Assembly: GCF_014650335.1 (NCBI RefSeq)
Contig: NZ_BMUT01000002.1
Span: 635,301 to 699,300, forward strand
Source: Streptomyces hiroshimensis
GTDB taxonomy: Bacteria > Actinomycetota > Actinomycetes > Streptomycetales > Streptomycetaceae
DNA: 64,000 bases
Direction of reading: 5' to 3'
A program made the position numbers and the translations under genes. Positions 24,383 to 33,017 of the stretch are shown here, piece after piece. The first letter of the stretch is position 1. Every line of letters starts with the position of its first letter. The notes beneath the pieces are model-generated. The model made no database searches and was not told the origin of the DNA. It saw only the letters and a list, made by a program, of their open reading frames with translations.

Positions 24383-24396
24383 TTAGGTTTACCTAA
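24383..24396. promoter_or_regulatory. short iron box upstream of heme oxygenase
   Basis: TTAGGTTTACCTAA has TTAGG and CCTAA separated by four bases, the inner palindrome contained in the 19-bp DtxR site. It lies 10 bp before the start codon, within the likely promoter, so binding would block transcription. Confidence 0.7.
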
Positions 24397-24459
24397 GTCA
24401 ATGAGTTCCCGACGTCCCGTCGGTAAAAACGTTAGCGCCCGGACGGCCGCCCCGCAGGC

Positions 24460-25317
24460 TTACGGAAGAGTGAGGATCTCCGCACCCGTGTCCGTCACCA
24501 CCAGCGTGTGCTCGAACTGCGCCGTCCGCTTCCGGTCCTTCGTGACGACCGTCCAGCCGTCCTCCCACATGTCGTACTCGTACGTCCCGAGCGTCAGCAT
24601 CGGCTCGATCGTGAACGTCATGCCGGGCTGGATCAGGGTGTCGTGGTGCGGGCTGTCGTAGTGGGGGACGATCAGGCCGGAGTGGAACGAGGAATTGATG
24701 CCGTGGCCCGTGAAGTCGCGGACGACGCCGTAGCCGAAGCGCTTGGCGTACGACTCGATCACCCGGCCGATGACGTTGATCCGGCGGCCCGGCTTGACCG
24801 CCTTGATCGCGCGGTTGAGGGCCTCGCGCGTCCGCTCCACCAGCAGGCGCGACTCCTCGTCCACGTCGCCGCACAGGTAGGTGGCGTTGTTGTCGCCGTG
24901 CACGCCGCCGATGAACGCCGTCACGTCGAGGTTCACGATGTCGCCGTCGCGCAGGACGGTCGAGTCGGGGATGCCGTGGCAGATGACCTCGTTGACCGAC
25001 GCGCACAGCGACTTCGGGAAGCCGCGGTAGCCGAGCGTCGACGGGTAGGCGCCGTGGTCGCACATGTACTCGTGCGCGACGCGGTCCAGCTCGTCCGTGG
25101 TCACGCCCGGCGCGATCAGCTTGGCCGCCTCCTCCATCGCCTGCGCGGCGATGCGGCCCGCGATGCGCATCCGCTCGATCGTCCCCTCGTCCTGGATCTC
25201 CGGGCCGGAGTACGGGGTGGGAGCGTCCTTCCCGACGTACTCGGGCCGCGCGATGGAGGCGGGGACGGGGCGGGTGGGGGACAGGGTCCCCGGGGCGAGA
25301 AGCGACTGGCCAGACAT
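24460..25317 (-). CDS. map: type I methionine aminopeptidase
   Basis: A 285-residue enzyme that removes N-terminal Met from nascent proteins. Metal ligands are seen in order: Asp in [20 protein letters not shown] (two), His in [11 protein letters not shown], Glu in FTIEPML and Glu in QFEHTLVVT. An N-terminal extension of about 40 residues ([18 protein letters not shown]) replaces the zinc-finger region of eukaryotic homologues. ATG 25317 has TACACT seven bases upstream and no ribosome site, so it is probably leaderless. Streptomyces often has several map copies; this is the stand-alone type, not the one in the ribosomal-protein cluster. Confidence 0.95.
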   Translation of the reverse strand: MSGQSLLAPGTLSPTRPVPASIARPEYVGKDAPTPYSGPEIQDEGTIERMRIAGRIAAQAMEEAAKLIAPGVTTDELDRVAHEYMCDHGAYPSTLGYRGFPKSLCASVNEVICHGIPDSTVLRDGDIVNLDVTAFIGGVHGDNNATYLCGDVDEESRLLVERTREALNRAIKAVKPGRRINVIGRVIESYAKRFGYGVVRDFTGHGINSSFHSGLIVPHYDSPHHDTLIQPGMTFTIEPMLTLGTYEYDMWEDGWTVVTKDRKRTAQFEHTLVVTDTGAEILTLP

Positions 25318-25385
25318 GTCAGCGAGTGTAGCCAGCGCTCATCGGGGACCATGTGGGCGAGACGACGGATGTGAGGGAGGTCCCG

Positions 25386-25625
25386 ATGCCACTGTTCAAG
25401 AAGCGGACGGCCGGCAAGCCGGGCGAGTGGTACTACTGCCTGGAGCACGGCGTGGTGGAGGAGGGCCCGCAGTGCCGGGCCGCGGACCGGCTGGGGCCGT
25501 ACGGCACGCGCGAGGAGGCCTCGCACGCGATGGAGACGGCGCGCGAGCGGAACGAGGAATGGCGGACCGATCCGCGCTGGAACGACGATGCCGGCGCCGG
25601 CGGCGAGGGCCCGAAGACCGGCTGA
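25386..25625 (+). CDS. small conserved hypothetical protein
   Basis: A 79-residue hydrophilic protein. It opens MPLFKKRTAGKPGEWYYCLEHG, and two Cys (residues 16 and near 27) with WYYCLEHGVVEEGPQC suggest a small metal-binding or turn motif; GPYGTREEASHAMETARERNEEW forms a predicted helix resembling a SPOR-type tail. ATG 25386 has GGGAGGTC six bases upstream. It is divergent from map. I do not know its function; codon usage fits its neighbours. Confidence 0.75.
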   Translation: MPLFKKRTAGKPGEWYYCLEHGVVEEGPQCRAADRLGPYGTREEASHAMETARERNEEWRTDPRWNDDAGAGGEGPKTG

Positions 25626-25634
25626 GGCCGGTCC

Positions 25635-25781
25635 GGCACCGCCGATCCCCCTGGTGGGGGTTGCGCGCCGTCGCGGCGGGAACTCCTTGCCTACGGCAAG
25701 GAACGCAGTGCGGTTGAAAGGCCTCGCCTTTCACTCCCGCCGCGACGGCGCTAAGCCCCCACCGGCGTGACCGGCGGTGCC
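25635..25781. repeat. intergenic hairpin repeat element
   Basis: Bounded by GGCACCGCCG (25635-25644) and CGGCGGTGCC (25772-25781). Inside, GGGGGTTGCGCGCCGTCGCG pairs with CCGCCGCGACGGCGCTAAGC-type sequence near 25737-25765, and smaller hairpins (CCTTGCC/GGCAAGG, GAAAGGC/GCCTTTC) sit in the loop. Same architecture as the units at 8277-8522. It ends on the stop codon of the convergent exporter gene and may serve as its terminator. Confidence 0.7.
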
Positions 25782-27118
25782 TAGGCGGCCTCGGCCACTT
25801 CGTCCGCGGCAGCCTTCACACGCCGCATCCGCACCGCGTGCTCGTCCGTCCGCTGGTCGTAGGCCAGCAGCTTCGGCAGCGACAGCGCCAGCAGGCCCAC
25901 GGACGCCACACACGCCAGGCCGCCGGCCCACACCGAGGCACGCACGTTCGTCAGGGAGGCCATGCCGCCCGCACGGACCTGCCCCAGCTGCGGGCCCACC
26001 GAGTACGACAGCATCTCGATCCCCGCCAGCCGGCCCCGCAGCTCGTCCGGGATCGTCTGGTCCCAGATCGCCGAACGGAACAGGCCGCTCACCATGTCGC
26101 AGCCGCCCGCCACGGCCAGGAACAGCAGCACCAGCCACACGTTCCCCAGCCAGCCCGCGACGGCCATCGCCGCGCCCCAGCCCAGCGCCGCGTAGACCAC
26201 CATCCGGCCGTGCCGGTGCACCCGCGACACCCAGCCGCTGGTCAGGCTCACCGCCAGGGAGCCCACCGCGCCCGCCGCGTACATCAGGCCCAGCGCCCAG
26301 GGCGCGTCCAGATCGTCCGCCAGGAACGGGAAGATCGCGGTCGGGAAGGCGAACAGCATCGCCGCCATGTCGATCGCGTACGTGCCGAGCAGGTCCTTAC
26401 GGCTCCACGCGTACTGCGCGCCCTCCAGGATGCCGCGCAGCGACGGCTTGTCCGCCTCGTGCGCGGCGGGGGACGGGGCCAGCCCGAGCAGCAGCAGCGC
26501 GGAGACCGCATACGAGACGACGTCCAGCGCGTACGCCCACTGCAGGCCCGCGTAAGCGGTGATCACACCGGCCAGCGACGGGCCGGCGATGGCGCCGATC
26601 TGCCAGCGCATCGAGTTCAGCGCCACGGCCGCGGGCAGCTGCTCGTGCGCGACGATGCGCGGCACGATCGCCTGCAGCGCCGGCCGCTGGATCCCGCTCA
26701 GCGCACTGACCAGCGCTGCCACCACGTACAGCGGCCAGATCATCGGGTGCGGCAGGAGGGTGTTGAGCAGCAGGAGCCCGGAGAGGACGCCGAGACCGGC
26801 CTCCGTCCACAGGATCAGCTTCCGCCGGTCGAGGGCGTCGGCGAGCGCTCCTCCGTACAGCCCGAAGATCACCAGCGGCACCAGCTCGACGGCCCCGACC
26901 GCACCGACTGCGAGCGCGGACCCGGTCAGCTCCTTGAGCTGCAGGGGCACCGCGATGAAGGTCAGGAAGGTACCGAAGACGGTGACCAGACCCGCCACCC
27001 ACATACGGCGGAAGTCACGGGAGGAGCGCCAGGGCGTCAGATCGGGCAGCAGGGCGCGGAGCCGTCCGGAAGAGGGTTCCGGGGCAGGGGAGGGGGAAGG
27101 GGGGTCTTGCGCAGTCAC
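25781..27118 (-). CDS. MFS transporter, EntS-like (MFS_3)
   Basis: A 445-residue 12-helix transporter of the MFS_3 group, which includes the enterobactin exporter EntS. Typical features: DFRRMWVAGLVTVFGTFLTFIAVPLQ in helix 1, GGALADALDRRKL in loop 2-3, and FRSAIWDQTIPDELRGRLAGIEMLSYSVGPQLGQ in the second half. GTG start at 27118; the first 25 residues are Pro/Ser-rich. Substrate cannot be assigned; most Streptomyces members are uncharacterised. It is transcribed alone, with a repeat element immediately after its stop. The proximity to the iron island is suggestive but 2 kb and several genes away. Confidence 0.88.
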   Translation of the reverse strand: MTAQDPPSPSPAPEPSSGRLRALLPDLTPWRSSRDFRRMWVAGLVTVFGTFLTFIAVPLQLKELTGSALAVGAVGAVELVPLVIFGLYGGALADALDRRKLILWTEAGLGVLSGLLLLNTLLPHPMIWPLYVVAALVSALSGIQRPALQAIVPRIVAHEQLPAAVALNSMRWQIGAIAGPSLAGVITAYAGLQWAYALDVVSYAVSALLLLGLAPSPAAHEADKPSLRGILEGAQYAWSRKDLLGTYAIDMAAMLFAFPTAIFPFLADDLDAPWALGLMYAAGAVGSLAVSLTSGWVSRVHRHGRMVVYAALGWGAAMAVAGWLGNVWLVLLFLAVAGGCDMVSGLFRSAIWDQTIPDELRGRLAGIEMLSYSVGPQLGQVRAGGMASLTNVRASVWAGGLACVASVGLLALSLPKLLAYDQRTDEHAVRMRRVKAAADEVAEAA

Positions 27119-27213
27119 GGGAGACCATGGTCCATAAGCGGAAGATCGGGAGCAAACGCTTTTTCGAACGCGGACCTTCGAGTGCGGACTTCCGGATCCG
27201 GCCCCGCCCGCGC

Positions 27214-27858
27214 CTACCAGCGCGGCGGAGGCGGCGCCGCCAACTGGTCCGCGAGCCGCGCCAGCCGGTCCCGGAACCGCCGCCGCCCGCCGCGCGGCGC
27301 GGGCAGCCCGTTCTCCCCGGCGGCCGCGCTCACCAGGTGCTGCACGGTGTCGAGGTCGAGCTCAGTGGTCGTCGAGACGCAGGACGTCGGCGGCGGCGCG
27401 GGCACGGCGAGCCGGTCGTGGGCGAGCGCCGACATCTCGGAGCCCGCGCCCTCCGGAGCCCCGTCCAGGGACAGCACCGTCGCCCCGCCCCGCCGGGCGT
27501 CGTGCACCCGCTCCAGCAACCCCTCGCCCGCCTCGTCCGCCGTCACCACCAGCAGCGTCTCGCCCCGCCGCGCCGCCTCCAGGCGGCCCAGCCCGACCGA
27601 CAAGTGGGCCGGGACGCCCGGCGGGACCCGGTGCCGCACGAGCGTCGGCGACAGCTCCGGCAGCCCCGACCACGCGGCCTCGTCATCCAGATGCGCCGCC
27701 AGATGCCAGGGCTCGTACGCCTCGGTCCCCACGAGCAGCAGCCCCCCGTGCCGCCGCGCCACGGAGGCGCGCAGCGCCCCGGCGAACCGGCGCGTGTCCT
27801 GCAACCACTCGGTCCCGGCGAGCACTTCCCGCAACAGCGCGACCCGTACGGCGTCCAT
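27214..27858 (-). CDS. hypothetical protein with possible SIS-like fold
   Basis: A 214-residue cytoplasmic protein I do not recognise. VARRHGGLLLVGTEAYEPWHLAAHL and GETLLVVTADEAGEGLLERVHDARRGGATVLSLDG look like alternating strands and helices of a Rossmann-type or SIS-like fold, and the C-terminus is basic (GGRRRFRDRLARLADQL). Start ATG 27858 is uncertain; a TTG 18 bases upstream is possible, and no good ribosome site is seen for either. No membrane segment or signal. Neighbours give no clue. Confidence 0.65.
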   Translation of the reverse strand: MDAVRVALLREVLAGTEWLQDTRRFAGALRASVARRHGGLLLVGTEAYEPWHLAAHLDDEAAWSGLPELSPTLVRHRVPPGVPAHLSVGLGRLEAARRGETLLVVTADEAGEGLLERVHDARRGGATVLSLDGAPEGAGSEMSALAHDRLAVPAPPPTSCVSTTTELDLDTVQHLVSAAAGENGLPAPRGGRRRFRDRLARLADQLAAPPPPRW

Positions 27859-27941
27859 ACGCCGAGCTTCGCGCAAGGGCGGGAGTGGAAGGGGGAGTTA
27901 CGGGGGTTCTCACCCATATGAGCGGGGCGCGTATGAGGGAA

Positions 27942-28643
27942 TCAGTATCCGATGGTGAAGCGGCGCTGCACGAAGCGGGGCAGCTCCACCTCGTCGATCA
28001 GGGCGACCGCGGCGTCCTCCGCCGAGACCCGGCTGCGCCCGTCGGCATCCCGCACTGCCTGGTCTCCGCCGATCCGGAACCGGCCGGTTCGCTCGCCGGG
28101 GGCGATGTCCTCGGCCGGGCTGAAGTAGGTCCAGAGGCGGTTCGACGTCCGCAGGACGTTCAGGCCGTCCCGGGCTCCGCGCACGGCGGCCGCGTACTCC
28201 CTGGGCAGCCCGACCTCGTCGAGCGTCCGGTACAGGTGCTCGCCGGAGTCCGCGAGCGCCACGCCGGGCTCCACCTCCAGGCTCCCGGCGCCGCCGATCA
28301 CGATCAGCCGCGTCCTGGGGTGGCTCTCCAGGGCCTTGAGCAGTGCCCGGGCGGCGGTGGTGTGGACGGTGGGGTCGGCGATGGAGCGCTGGAGGGTGTC
28401 CGCCATGTCCTTGGCGGCGTTGCCCGGCTGGAAGCCGCTGATCAGCACGTCCAGACCGGGCAGGACGGCGGCGATGCTCGCCGCGTCGAGGACGTCGACG
28501 CTCGCCCACGTCACGTTCGGGCGGCTCTCCTCGATCCGCGAGGCGTCGCGGCTGAACGCCGTGACGACATGGCCCCGGCCGAGCGCTTCGGTGACGACTC
28601 GGCTGCCGATGGTGCCGGTAGCTCCTATGACTCCGATGTGCAT
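27942..28643 (-). CDS. NAD(P)-binding oxidoreductase (NmrA/atypical SDR)
   Basis: A 233-residue protein with an N-terminal Rossmann motif HIGVIGATGTIGSRVV and the atypical-SDR strand RLIVIGGAGSLEVEPG. There is no complete YxxxK catalytic pair, so it may be a regulator-like NmrA protein or an enzyme on NAD(P)H-dependent small substrates. ATG 28643 has GGGGGAG five bases upstream. It is divergent from a TetR gene across 105 bp that contain a CGAAACT/AGTTTCG inverted repeat, so it is most likely the repressor's target. Confidence 0.85.
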   Translation of the reverse strand: MHIGVIGATGTIGSRVVTEALGRGHVVTAFSRDASRIEESRPNVTWASVDVLDAASIAAVLPGLDVLISGFQPGNAAKDMADTLQRSIADPTVHTTAARALLKALESHPRTRLIVIGGAGSLEVEPGVALADSGEHLYRTLDEVGLPREYAAAVRGARDGLNVLRTSNRLWTYFSPAEDIAPGERTGRFRIGGDQAVRDADGRSRVSAEDAAVALIDEVELPRFVQRRFTIGY

Positions 28644-28684
28644 GGTTCTCCCCCTTTGGAATGCGTCTCTGAGTGACGCGGTGT

Positions 28685-28709
28685 CGAAACTATACGGTGT
28701 GAAGTTTCG
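28685..28709. promoter_or_regulatory. TetR operator candidate between oxidoreductase and TetR
   Basis: CGAAACT (28685-28691) and AGTTTCG (28703-28709) are perfect 7-bp arms around 11 bases. It lies 42 bp upstream of the oxidoreductase ATG. The TetR gene's TAGAGT -10 box is at 28737-28742, six bases before its GTG. Confidence 0.65.
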
Positions 28710-28748
28710 ATACGGCAATCAATCCAGTGACCGCTGTAGAGTGACGGG

Positions 28749-29462
28749 GTGGCGGAGACGAGGACCAGAGGGCGGCGCGAGCGGCTGCGGGCCGAGACGA
28801 CGGCCGAAATCAAGGACGTGGCACTGCGGCTGATGGCCTCGGGCGGCCCGGACGCCATCACCCTGCGGGCCATCGCCCGCGAGATGGGCATGACCGCCAA
28901 CGCCATCTACGGCTACTTCGCCACCCGCGACGACCTGGTCACGGCGCTCATCGACGACGTGTACACCGCGCTCGCCGACGCCGTCGACGCCGCGTGGGCC
29001 GCTGCCGCGGCGGACGATCCGGCCGGCCGCATCCGGGCCTGGGCGCACGCCTTCCGTAACTGGGCCCTCGCCAACCCCGCCGGGTTCCGCCTCATCTACG
29101 GCGACCCCGTCCCCGGCTACCAGGCCCCCGAAGGCGGCGCGGCCCCCGATGCTGCGCAGCGCGTCTGCACGGGGCTCACGGCGCTGGCGGCCGTGGCTTG
29201 GCCGAAGGCATCCCAGGCCTCCCCGGCCTCCGAGGACTTCCAGTGGTCCGACTTCGACCCCGGCCTCCTCAGCAAGATCCGCCCGGCCTTCCCGGACCTC
29301 CCCCCGGCGGCGGTGGCGCTCGCGCTCCGCATCTGGGGACACCTGCACGGCCTGCTCTGCCTGGAGATCTACGGCCACCTGCGCACGCAGATGCTGAGCC
29401 CGGACAAGCTCTTCCGCGAGGAACTCGCGCAGCTGGTCCGGTCTTTGGGCCTGGCTGCCTGA
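28749..29462 (+). CDS. TetR family regulator with WHG-type C-terminal domain
   Basis: A 237-residue repressor. HTH residues about 10-55: LRAETTAEIKDVALRLMASGGPDAITLRAIAREMGMTANAIYGYF. The C-terminal domain has FRNWALANPAGFRLIYGDPVPGY and LRIWGHLHGLLCLEIYGHL, the WHG signature of TetR_C_33. The GTG start is leaderless (TAGAGT, six bases). Divergent from the oxidoreductase gene and probably regulates it and itself through the CGAAACT palindrome. Confidence 0.9.
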   Translation: MAETRTRGRRERLRAETTAEIKDVALRLMASGGPDAITLRAIAREMGMTANAIYGYFATRDDLVTALIDDVYTALADAVDAAWAAAAADDPAGRIRAWAHAFRNWALANPAGFRLIYGDPVPGYQAPEGGAAPDAAQRVCTGLTALAAVAWPKASQASPASEDFQWSDFDPGLLSKIRPAFPDLPPAAVALALRIWGHLHGLLCLEIYGHLRTQMLSPDKLFREELAQLVRSLGLAA

Positions 29463-29577
29463 CTCCGTCCGGGGTCGTTCACTCACACGTGGGATGCGGG
29501 TTCGAACCCGGCTTGTACGGGGCTTGTCCGCCGTAGCGTCCGTTGATACGGACGACTTACGGGAAGGGCGGGGAACC

Positions 29578-30390
29578 GTGAACGACAGTGTGCTCTCTCA
29601 GCCGCCGATGGCATGGCGGCTCTGCGGCAACCAGGTCAAGCTGTGGAGGACGGAGGCGGGAGTCACCCGCGAGGAACTGGGGCGTGAGGCGGGGTACGGG
29701 GAGGAGACGGTGAAGTCGATGGAGCAAGGGCGTCGGAAGCCGACGCCGCAGCTGCTCCGGGTGGCGGACGAGATGTGCGGAGCGCGGGGGAAGCTGATCG
29801 CGACGCAGGACTACCTGCAGCCGGATCGGACGGCCCCCTACGCCCGGGACTTCGTGCGCCACGAGGCCGCGGCGGTCGCCCTTCACTCCTATCAGCCTCT
29901 GCTCATTCCGGGTCTGCTCCAGACGGAGGAGACCATGCGCACGCTGTTCAGCTCGCATTGGCCGCCGGTGGACGACGCGACGGTCGAGGAGCGAGTTAAG
30001 GCCCGGCTGGATCGACAAGCGGTACTCGCCACCCAGACCAAAGCGTTCACCTTCCTCATTGGGGAGCCTGCACTGCGCAATACGCTCGGCTCCCCCCAGG
30101 CGCACAAGAGGCAGCTCCTGCACTTGCTGGAGATGGGTGAGCGGCGAAACATCGTCGTCCAGGCCGTGACGTTCAACGCGTCGCATCCGGGGCTCGACGG
30201 GCCGTTCGTACTGGTGCAGACGCCTGAACACGAGCATTTCGCCTACGAGGAGGGTCAGACGACCAGTTCGATGCACTCGAACTCGGAGAAGGTCGCTGCC
30301 CTTATCCAGCGGCACACAATGATCGCTCGCCATGCTCTCAGCCCCGAGGAAACCGCACGATTCATCAAGGAGTTGGCAGAGGAACTATGA
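29578..30390 (+). CDS. Scr1-family helix-turn-helix protein (DUF5753)
   Basis: A 270-residue XRE-type regulator. Residues about 13-70 hold the HTH (GNQVKLWRTEAGVTREELGREAGYGEETVKSMEQGRRKPT), and residues about 85-265 the DUF5753/Scr1 domain with LLIPGLLQTEETMR, LDRQAVL, LIGEPALRN and FVLVQTPE. The pair with DUF397 is the hallmark of the Actinobacteria-specific family that includes WhiJ-type developmental regulators; a toxin-antitoxin-like relation has been proposed. GTG 29578 follows GGCGGGGAA. It overlaps the next gene by four bases (ATGA). Confidence 0.92.
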   Translation: MNDSVLSQPPMAWRLCGNQVKLWRTEAGVTREELGREAGYGEETVKSMEQGRRKPTPQLLRVADEMCGARGKLIATQDYLQPDRTAPYARDFVRHEAAAVALHSYQPLLIPGLLQTEETMRTLFSSHWPPVDDATVEERVKARLDRQAVLATQTKAFTFLIGEPALRNTLGSPQAHKRQLLHLLEMGERRNIVVQAVTFNASHPGLDGPFVLVQTPEHEHFAYEEGQTTSSMHSNSEKVAALIQRHTMIARHALSPEETARFIKELAEEL

Positions 30391-30569
30391 GCACCGAACT
30401 CATATGGCTCAAGTCGAGTTACAGCGGTGGCGCGGCCGGAGATTGTGTTGAAGTGGCCACGCACCCCCACACCGTCCACGTGCGGGACTCGAAGCGCCCG
30501 CAGGGCCCCGCGCTAGCCGTTCCGGCCGTCGCGTGGGCCCAGTTCGTTGTCTTTACATCCGTGGGTTGA
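30387..30569 (+). CDS. DUF397 protein
   Basis: A 60-residue protein with all DUF397 hallmarks: IWLKSSYSGGAAGDCVEVA at the start, VHVRDSKRPQGPALAVP in the middle and WAQFVVF at the end. Its ATG overlaps the stop of the Scr1-family gene by four bases, so they are translationally coupled. DUF397 proteins are thought to act with their partner HTH protein, perhaps as antagonists; this is known only for a few pairs. The partner regulator's target is not visible here. Confidence 0.93.
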   Translation: MSTELIWLKSSYSGGAAGDCVEVATHPHTVHVRDSKRPQGPALAVPAVAWAQFVVFTSVG

Positions 30570-30748
30570 CTGCGGGTCAGAACAGGCACGGCAGGGCGGC
30601 GAGTCGTACACGGGTGCTGGGGGACACGTTCGGGTGAGGTGACGCTTAGCCCATTCGGGGGATGGGGAAGTCTCACGACGGATCCGCTGGCCCGCAGGGC
30701 CTCACGTGCGTGCGCCGCCTGCCCGCCTACCGCCGGAGAGGACCTGCC

Positions 30749-31150
30749 TTGCGTCGTGTCTTCCGCGCCTTCACCACCACCGCCCTGCTGACCCTGCTTG
30801 CAGTCGGCCCCGCCGCTTCCGCGCAAGCTGTGGCGGCGGACGGCAATGCCCGTCAGGGTGAGGCCGCCGCCCGCCCGATGATGTTCGATGTCATCCCACG
30901 CTGGGCCCTTGCCCTGGGCGTCGGCACGATCAGCTCCACCGGTGTCGGCACCATCGCCTTCGAAAGCCTCGGCTCCGCCGGTGTCACCACCAATGCCGCC
31001 GAAAGTCTCGGCAATTCGGGCCCGGCCTGTGCCAACGTCGACAACGCCGTACTCACCGACAGCCGTGCCTGCGCCACCGTTGCCGATCGATCCACCGTGG
31101 CGAGCCTCGATGAACTCAAGCTCCAGCTCGCCTCCGGCAGCCGCGGGTAG
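30749..31150 (+). CDS. secreted hypothetical protein
   Basis: A 133-residue exported protein. The signal peptide is LRRVFRAFTTTALLTLLAVGPAASAQAVA, cleaved near ASAQA. The mature part is small and Gly/Ser/Thr/Ala-rich, with repeated GVGTI/ESLGS units (GVGTISSTGVGTIAFESLG, then NAAESLGNSG) and two Cys (PACANV, RACATV) likely to form a disulfide. TTG 30749 is chosen because GAGAGG lies eight bases upstream and a good signal peptide follows. I do not know the function. Confidence 0.6.
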   Translation: MRRVFRAFTTTALLTLLAVGPAASAQAVAADGNARQGEAAARPMMFDVIPRWALALGVGTISSTGVGTIAFESLGSAGVTTNAAESLGNSGPACANVDNAVLTDSRACATVADRSTVASLDELKLQLASGSRG

Positions 31151-31232
31151 CGCGTCCGGCCCCACTGGGATTTCGCGGGCGGCAGAACGGCTCAACACCT
31201 TCGGACCGTTGCCGTCGTTCTAGGCTGAAGTG

Positions 31233-31628
31233 GTGACCAGCCAAGCGTCGAAGACAGCCGCGGCCGCCGCCCGCGTTATCCCCCTGTGCCCCGCCACCGC
31301 CACCGAACCCCTCTGGCGGAACATCGTCGGGGACGTCCTGCGTCGTGAGCGGCTTGCTCAGAAGCGGACGCTCAAGGACGTGGCCGACGCCGGGCGGATC
31401 TCCATGCCCTATCTCTCCGAGGTGGAGCGCGGGCGCAAGGAGGCCTCCTCCGAAGTGCTCGCGGCCGCCGCCAAGGCCCTCGGCCTCAGTCTGGCCGAGC
31501 TCCTCGCCCTGGTTCAGGCGGAGCTCATCCGTCTCGCGAGCCGCACTCACGTAACTCGCGTAACTCACGTAACGTCGGCCCGGCGGGGCGCGCCCCCGCG
31601 GCAGGGTGAAGTACGCCTGGCGGCGTGA
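31233..31628 (+). CDS. popR: PopR-like activator of clpP3-clpP4
   Basis: A 131-residue XRE regulator. The HTH lies at residues about 33-88 (LRRERLAQKRTLKDVADAGRISMPYLSEVERGRKEASSEVLAAAAKALG), like ClgR/PopR. The C-terminus is VRLAA; PopR of S. lividans is degraded by ClpP1P2 and its terminal alanines are needed for this, and LAA resembles the tmRNA tag end. It is convergent with clpP4, in the expected neighbourhood, and the PopR-type palindrome TCTGCC-N3-GGCAGA is upstream of clpP3. GTG 31233 is six bases after TAGGCT; GTG 31230 is an alternative. It should switch on clpP3P4 when ClpP1P2 fails. Confidence 0.88.
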   Translation: MTSQASKTAAAAARVIPLCPATATEPLWRNIVGDVLRRERLAQKRTLKDVADAGRISMPYLSEVERGRKEASSEVLAAAAKALGLSLAELLALVQAELIRLASRTHVTRVTHVTSARRGAPPRQGEVRLAA

Positions 31629-31697
31629 CCGCCGCATCGGCAGGGCGGCCGCCCACCCCCGTAGCGCGGCCGCCCGTCACCATCACAGCCCTCCCCC

Positions 31698-32306
31698 TCA
31701 GGCGGCAGCTGCCAGCTCCCTGCGGCTGAGGACCGCGTCGGCGAGCCCGTACGCCACCGCCTCATGCGCCGTGAAGACCTTGTCGCGGTCCATGTCGGCG
31801 CGGAGGGACGCGACGTCGTGGCCCGTGTGCCGGGACAGGACTTCTTCCACCTCCGAGCGGATGCGGAGCATCTCCTTGGCCTGGAGGGTGAGGTCCGAGA
31901 CCGTGCCCTGTCGGCCGCCGCTCGCCGGCTGCCCCAGCAGGATCCGCGCGTGTTCGAGGACGAAGCGCCGCCCCGGGTCGCCTCCGGCGAGGAGCACGGC
32001 CGCGGTGGAGGCGGCCTGGCCGACGCAGAAGGTCGAGATGGGGGCGCGGACGAAGGTCATCGTGTCGTAGATGGCCATGAGGGAAGTGAAGGATCCGCCC
32101 GGGGAGTTGATGTACAGGGCGATCTCGGTGTCCGGGCTGGAGGATTCGAGGTGCAGGAGCTGGGCGATGACGACGTTGGCGACGCCGTCGTCGATCTCCG
32201 TGCCGAGGAAGATGATGCGCTCGGAGAGCAGCCGGCTGAAGACGTCGTAGGCCCGCTCGCCGTTCGGGGTGCGCTCGACGACCGTCGGAATGGTGTACTG
32301 GCTCAT
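31698..32306 (-). CDS. clpP4: ClpP4 protease subunit lacking catalytic histidine
   Basis: A 202-residue ClpP-fold protein, second gene of the clpP3-clpP4 operon (four bases after clpP3). The serine is present (CVGQAAS, Ser100) and an Asp is present near residue 171 ([11 protein letters not shown]), but where active ClpP has IMxHQP the sequence is RILLGQP, so the catalytic His is Gly125. The subunit is therefore expected to be inactive on its own and to work inside a mixed ring with ClpP3. The C-terminus ends RRELAAAA. Start ATG 32306 has no strong ribosome site and is probably coupled to clpP3 translation. Confidence 0.92.
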   Translation of the reverse strand: MSQYTIPTVVERTPNGERAYDVFSRLLSERIIFLGTEIDDGVANVVIAQLLHLESSSPDTEIALYINSPGGSFTSLMAIYDTMTFVRAPISTFCVGQAASTAAVLLAGGDPGRRFVLEHARILLGQPASGGRQGTVSDLTLQAKEMLRIRSEVEEVLSRHTGHDVASLRADMDRDKVFTAHEAVAYGLADAVLSRRELAAAA

Positions 32307-32310
32307 GTCG

Positions 32311-32946
32311 TCAGAGTCCGATCCGTCGCTTCGTACCGGCCGGGCGGACGTCCTCCAGGGACTCCACGACGCGGTCGATCATTCCGTATTCCTTGGCCTG
32401 CTCGGCCGTGAACCACCGGTCGCGGTCGCCGTCGCGGGAGATGGTCTCCTCGGACTGGCCGGTGTGCGCGGCGGTGAGGCGCTCGACGGCCTTCTTCGTG
32501 AACTCGAGGTTTTCTGCCTGGATGGCGATGTCGGCGGCGGTGCCGCCGATCCCGGCGGAGGGCTGGTGCATCATGATCCGCGCGTTGGGCAGGGCGTAGC
32601 GCTTTCCCGCCGTGCCGACGGTGAGGAGGAACTGCCCCATGCTGGCGGCGAATCCCATGGCGAGGGTGGAGACGTCGTTGGGGATGAGCCGCATCGTGTC
32701 GTAGATCGCCAGCCCGGCCGTCACCGAGCCGCCGGGGCTGTTGATGTAGAGGGCGATGTCCGTACGGGGGTCCTCGGCGGAGAGGAGGAGCAGCTGCGCG
32801 CAGACGCGGTTGGCGGAGACCTCGTTGACTTCGGTGCCGAGGAAGACGATGCGCTGCGTGAGGAGCAGCGAGGCGAGGTGATCGTCGAAGCGGGTCGGGG
32901 ACGCCTCCCCGTCGCTGGCGTGCGGTGCGAGGACGAGTGGTGACAT
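32311..32946 (-). CDS. clpP3: ClpP3 protease subunit
   Basis: A 211-residue ATP-dependent Clp protease proteolytic subunit with a full triad: Ser102 in MGFAASMGQ, His127 in NARIMMHQP and Asp172 in [25 protein letters not shown] and the [11 protein letters not shown] handle region are normal. It is the first gene of the reserve clpP3-clpP4 operon, whose expression in Streptomyces rises when ClpP1P2 is absent. Two 15-bp PopR-type sites lie 72-101 bp upstream. It acts in a heteromeric tetradecamer with ClpP4 and a Clp ATPase (ClpX or ClpC) encoded elsewhere. Confidence 0.95.
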   Translation of the reverse strand: MSPLVLAPHASDGEASPTRFDDHLASLLLTQRIVFLGTEVNEVSANRVCAQLLLLSAEDPRTDIALYINSPGGSVTAGLAIYDTMRLIPNDVSTLAMGFAASMGQFLLTVGTAGKRYALPNARIMMHQPSAGIGGTAADIAIQAENLEFTKKAVERLTAAHTGQSEETISRDGDRDRWFTAEQAKEYGMIDRVVESLEDVRPAGTKRRIGL

Positions 32947-33017
32947 GGAGCCTCCTTGGCCCGGTGGCGGCGTGGTCCCACCACTCTCCGGCCGTCGGCG
33001 CCCCCGTCACAGCCTTC

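Noticed and set aside
29496..29512. T-arm-like GCGGGTTCGAACCCGGC
   Set aside because: Only this one arm resembles a tRNA; no acceptor, D or anticodon arms are near, and one stem pair is mismatched. An attachment-site remnant is possible but unsupported.
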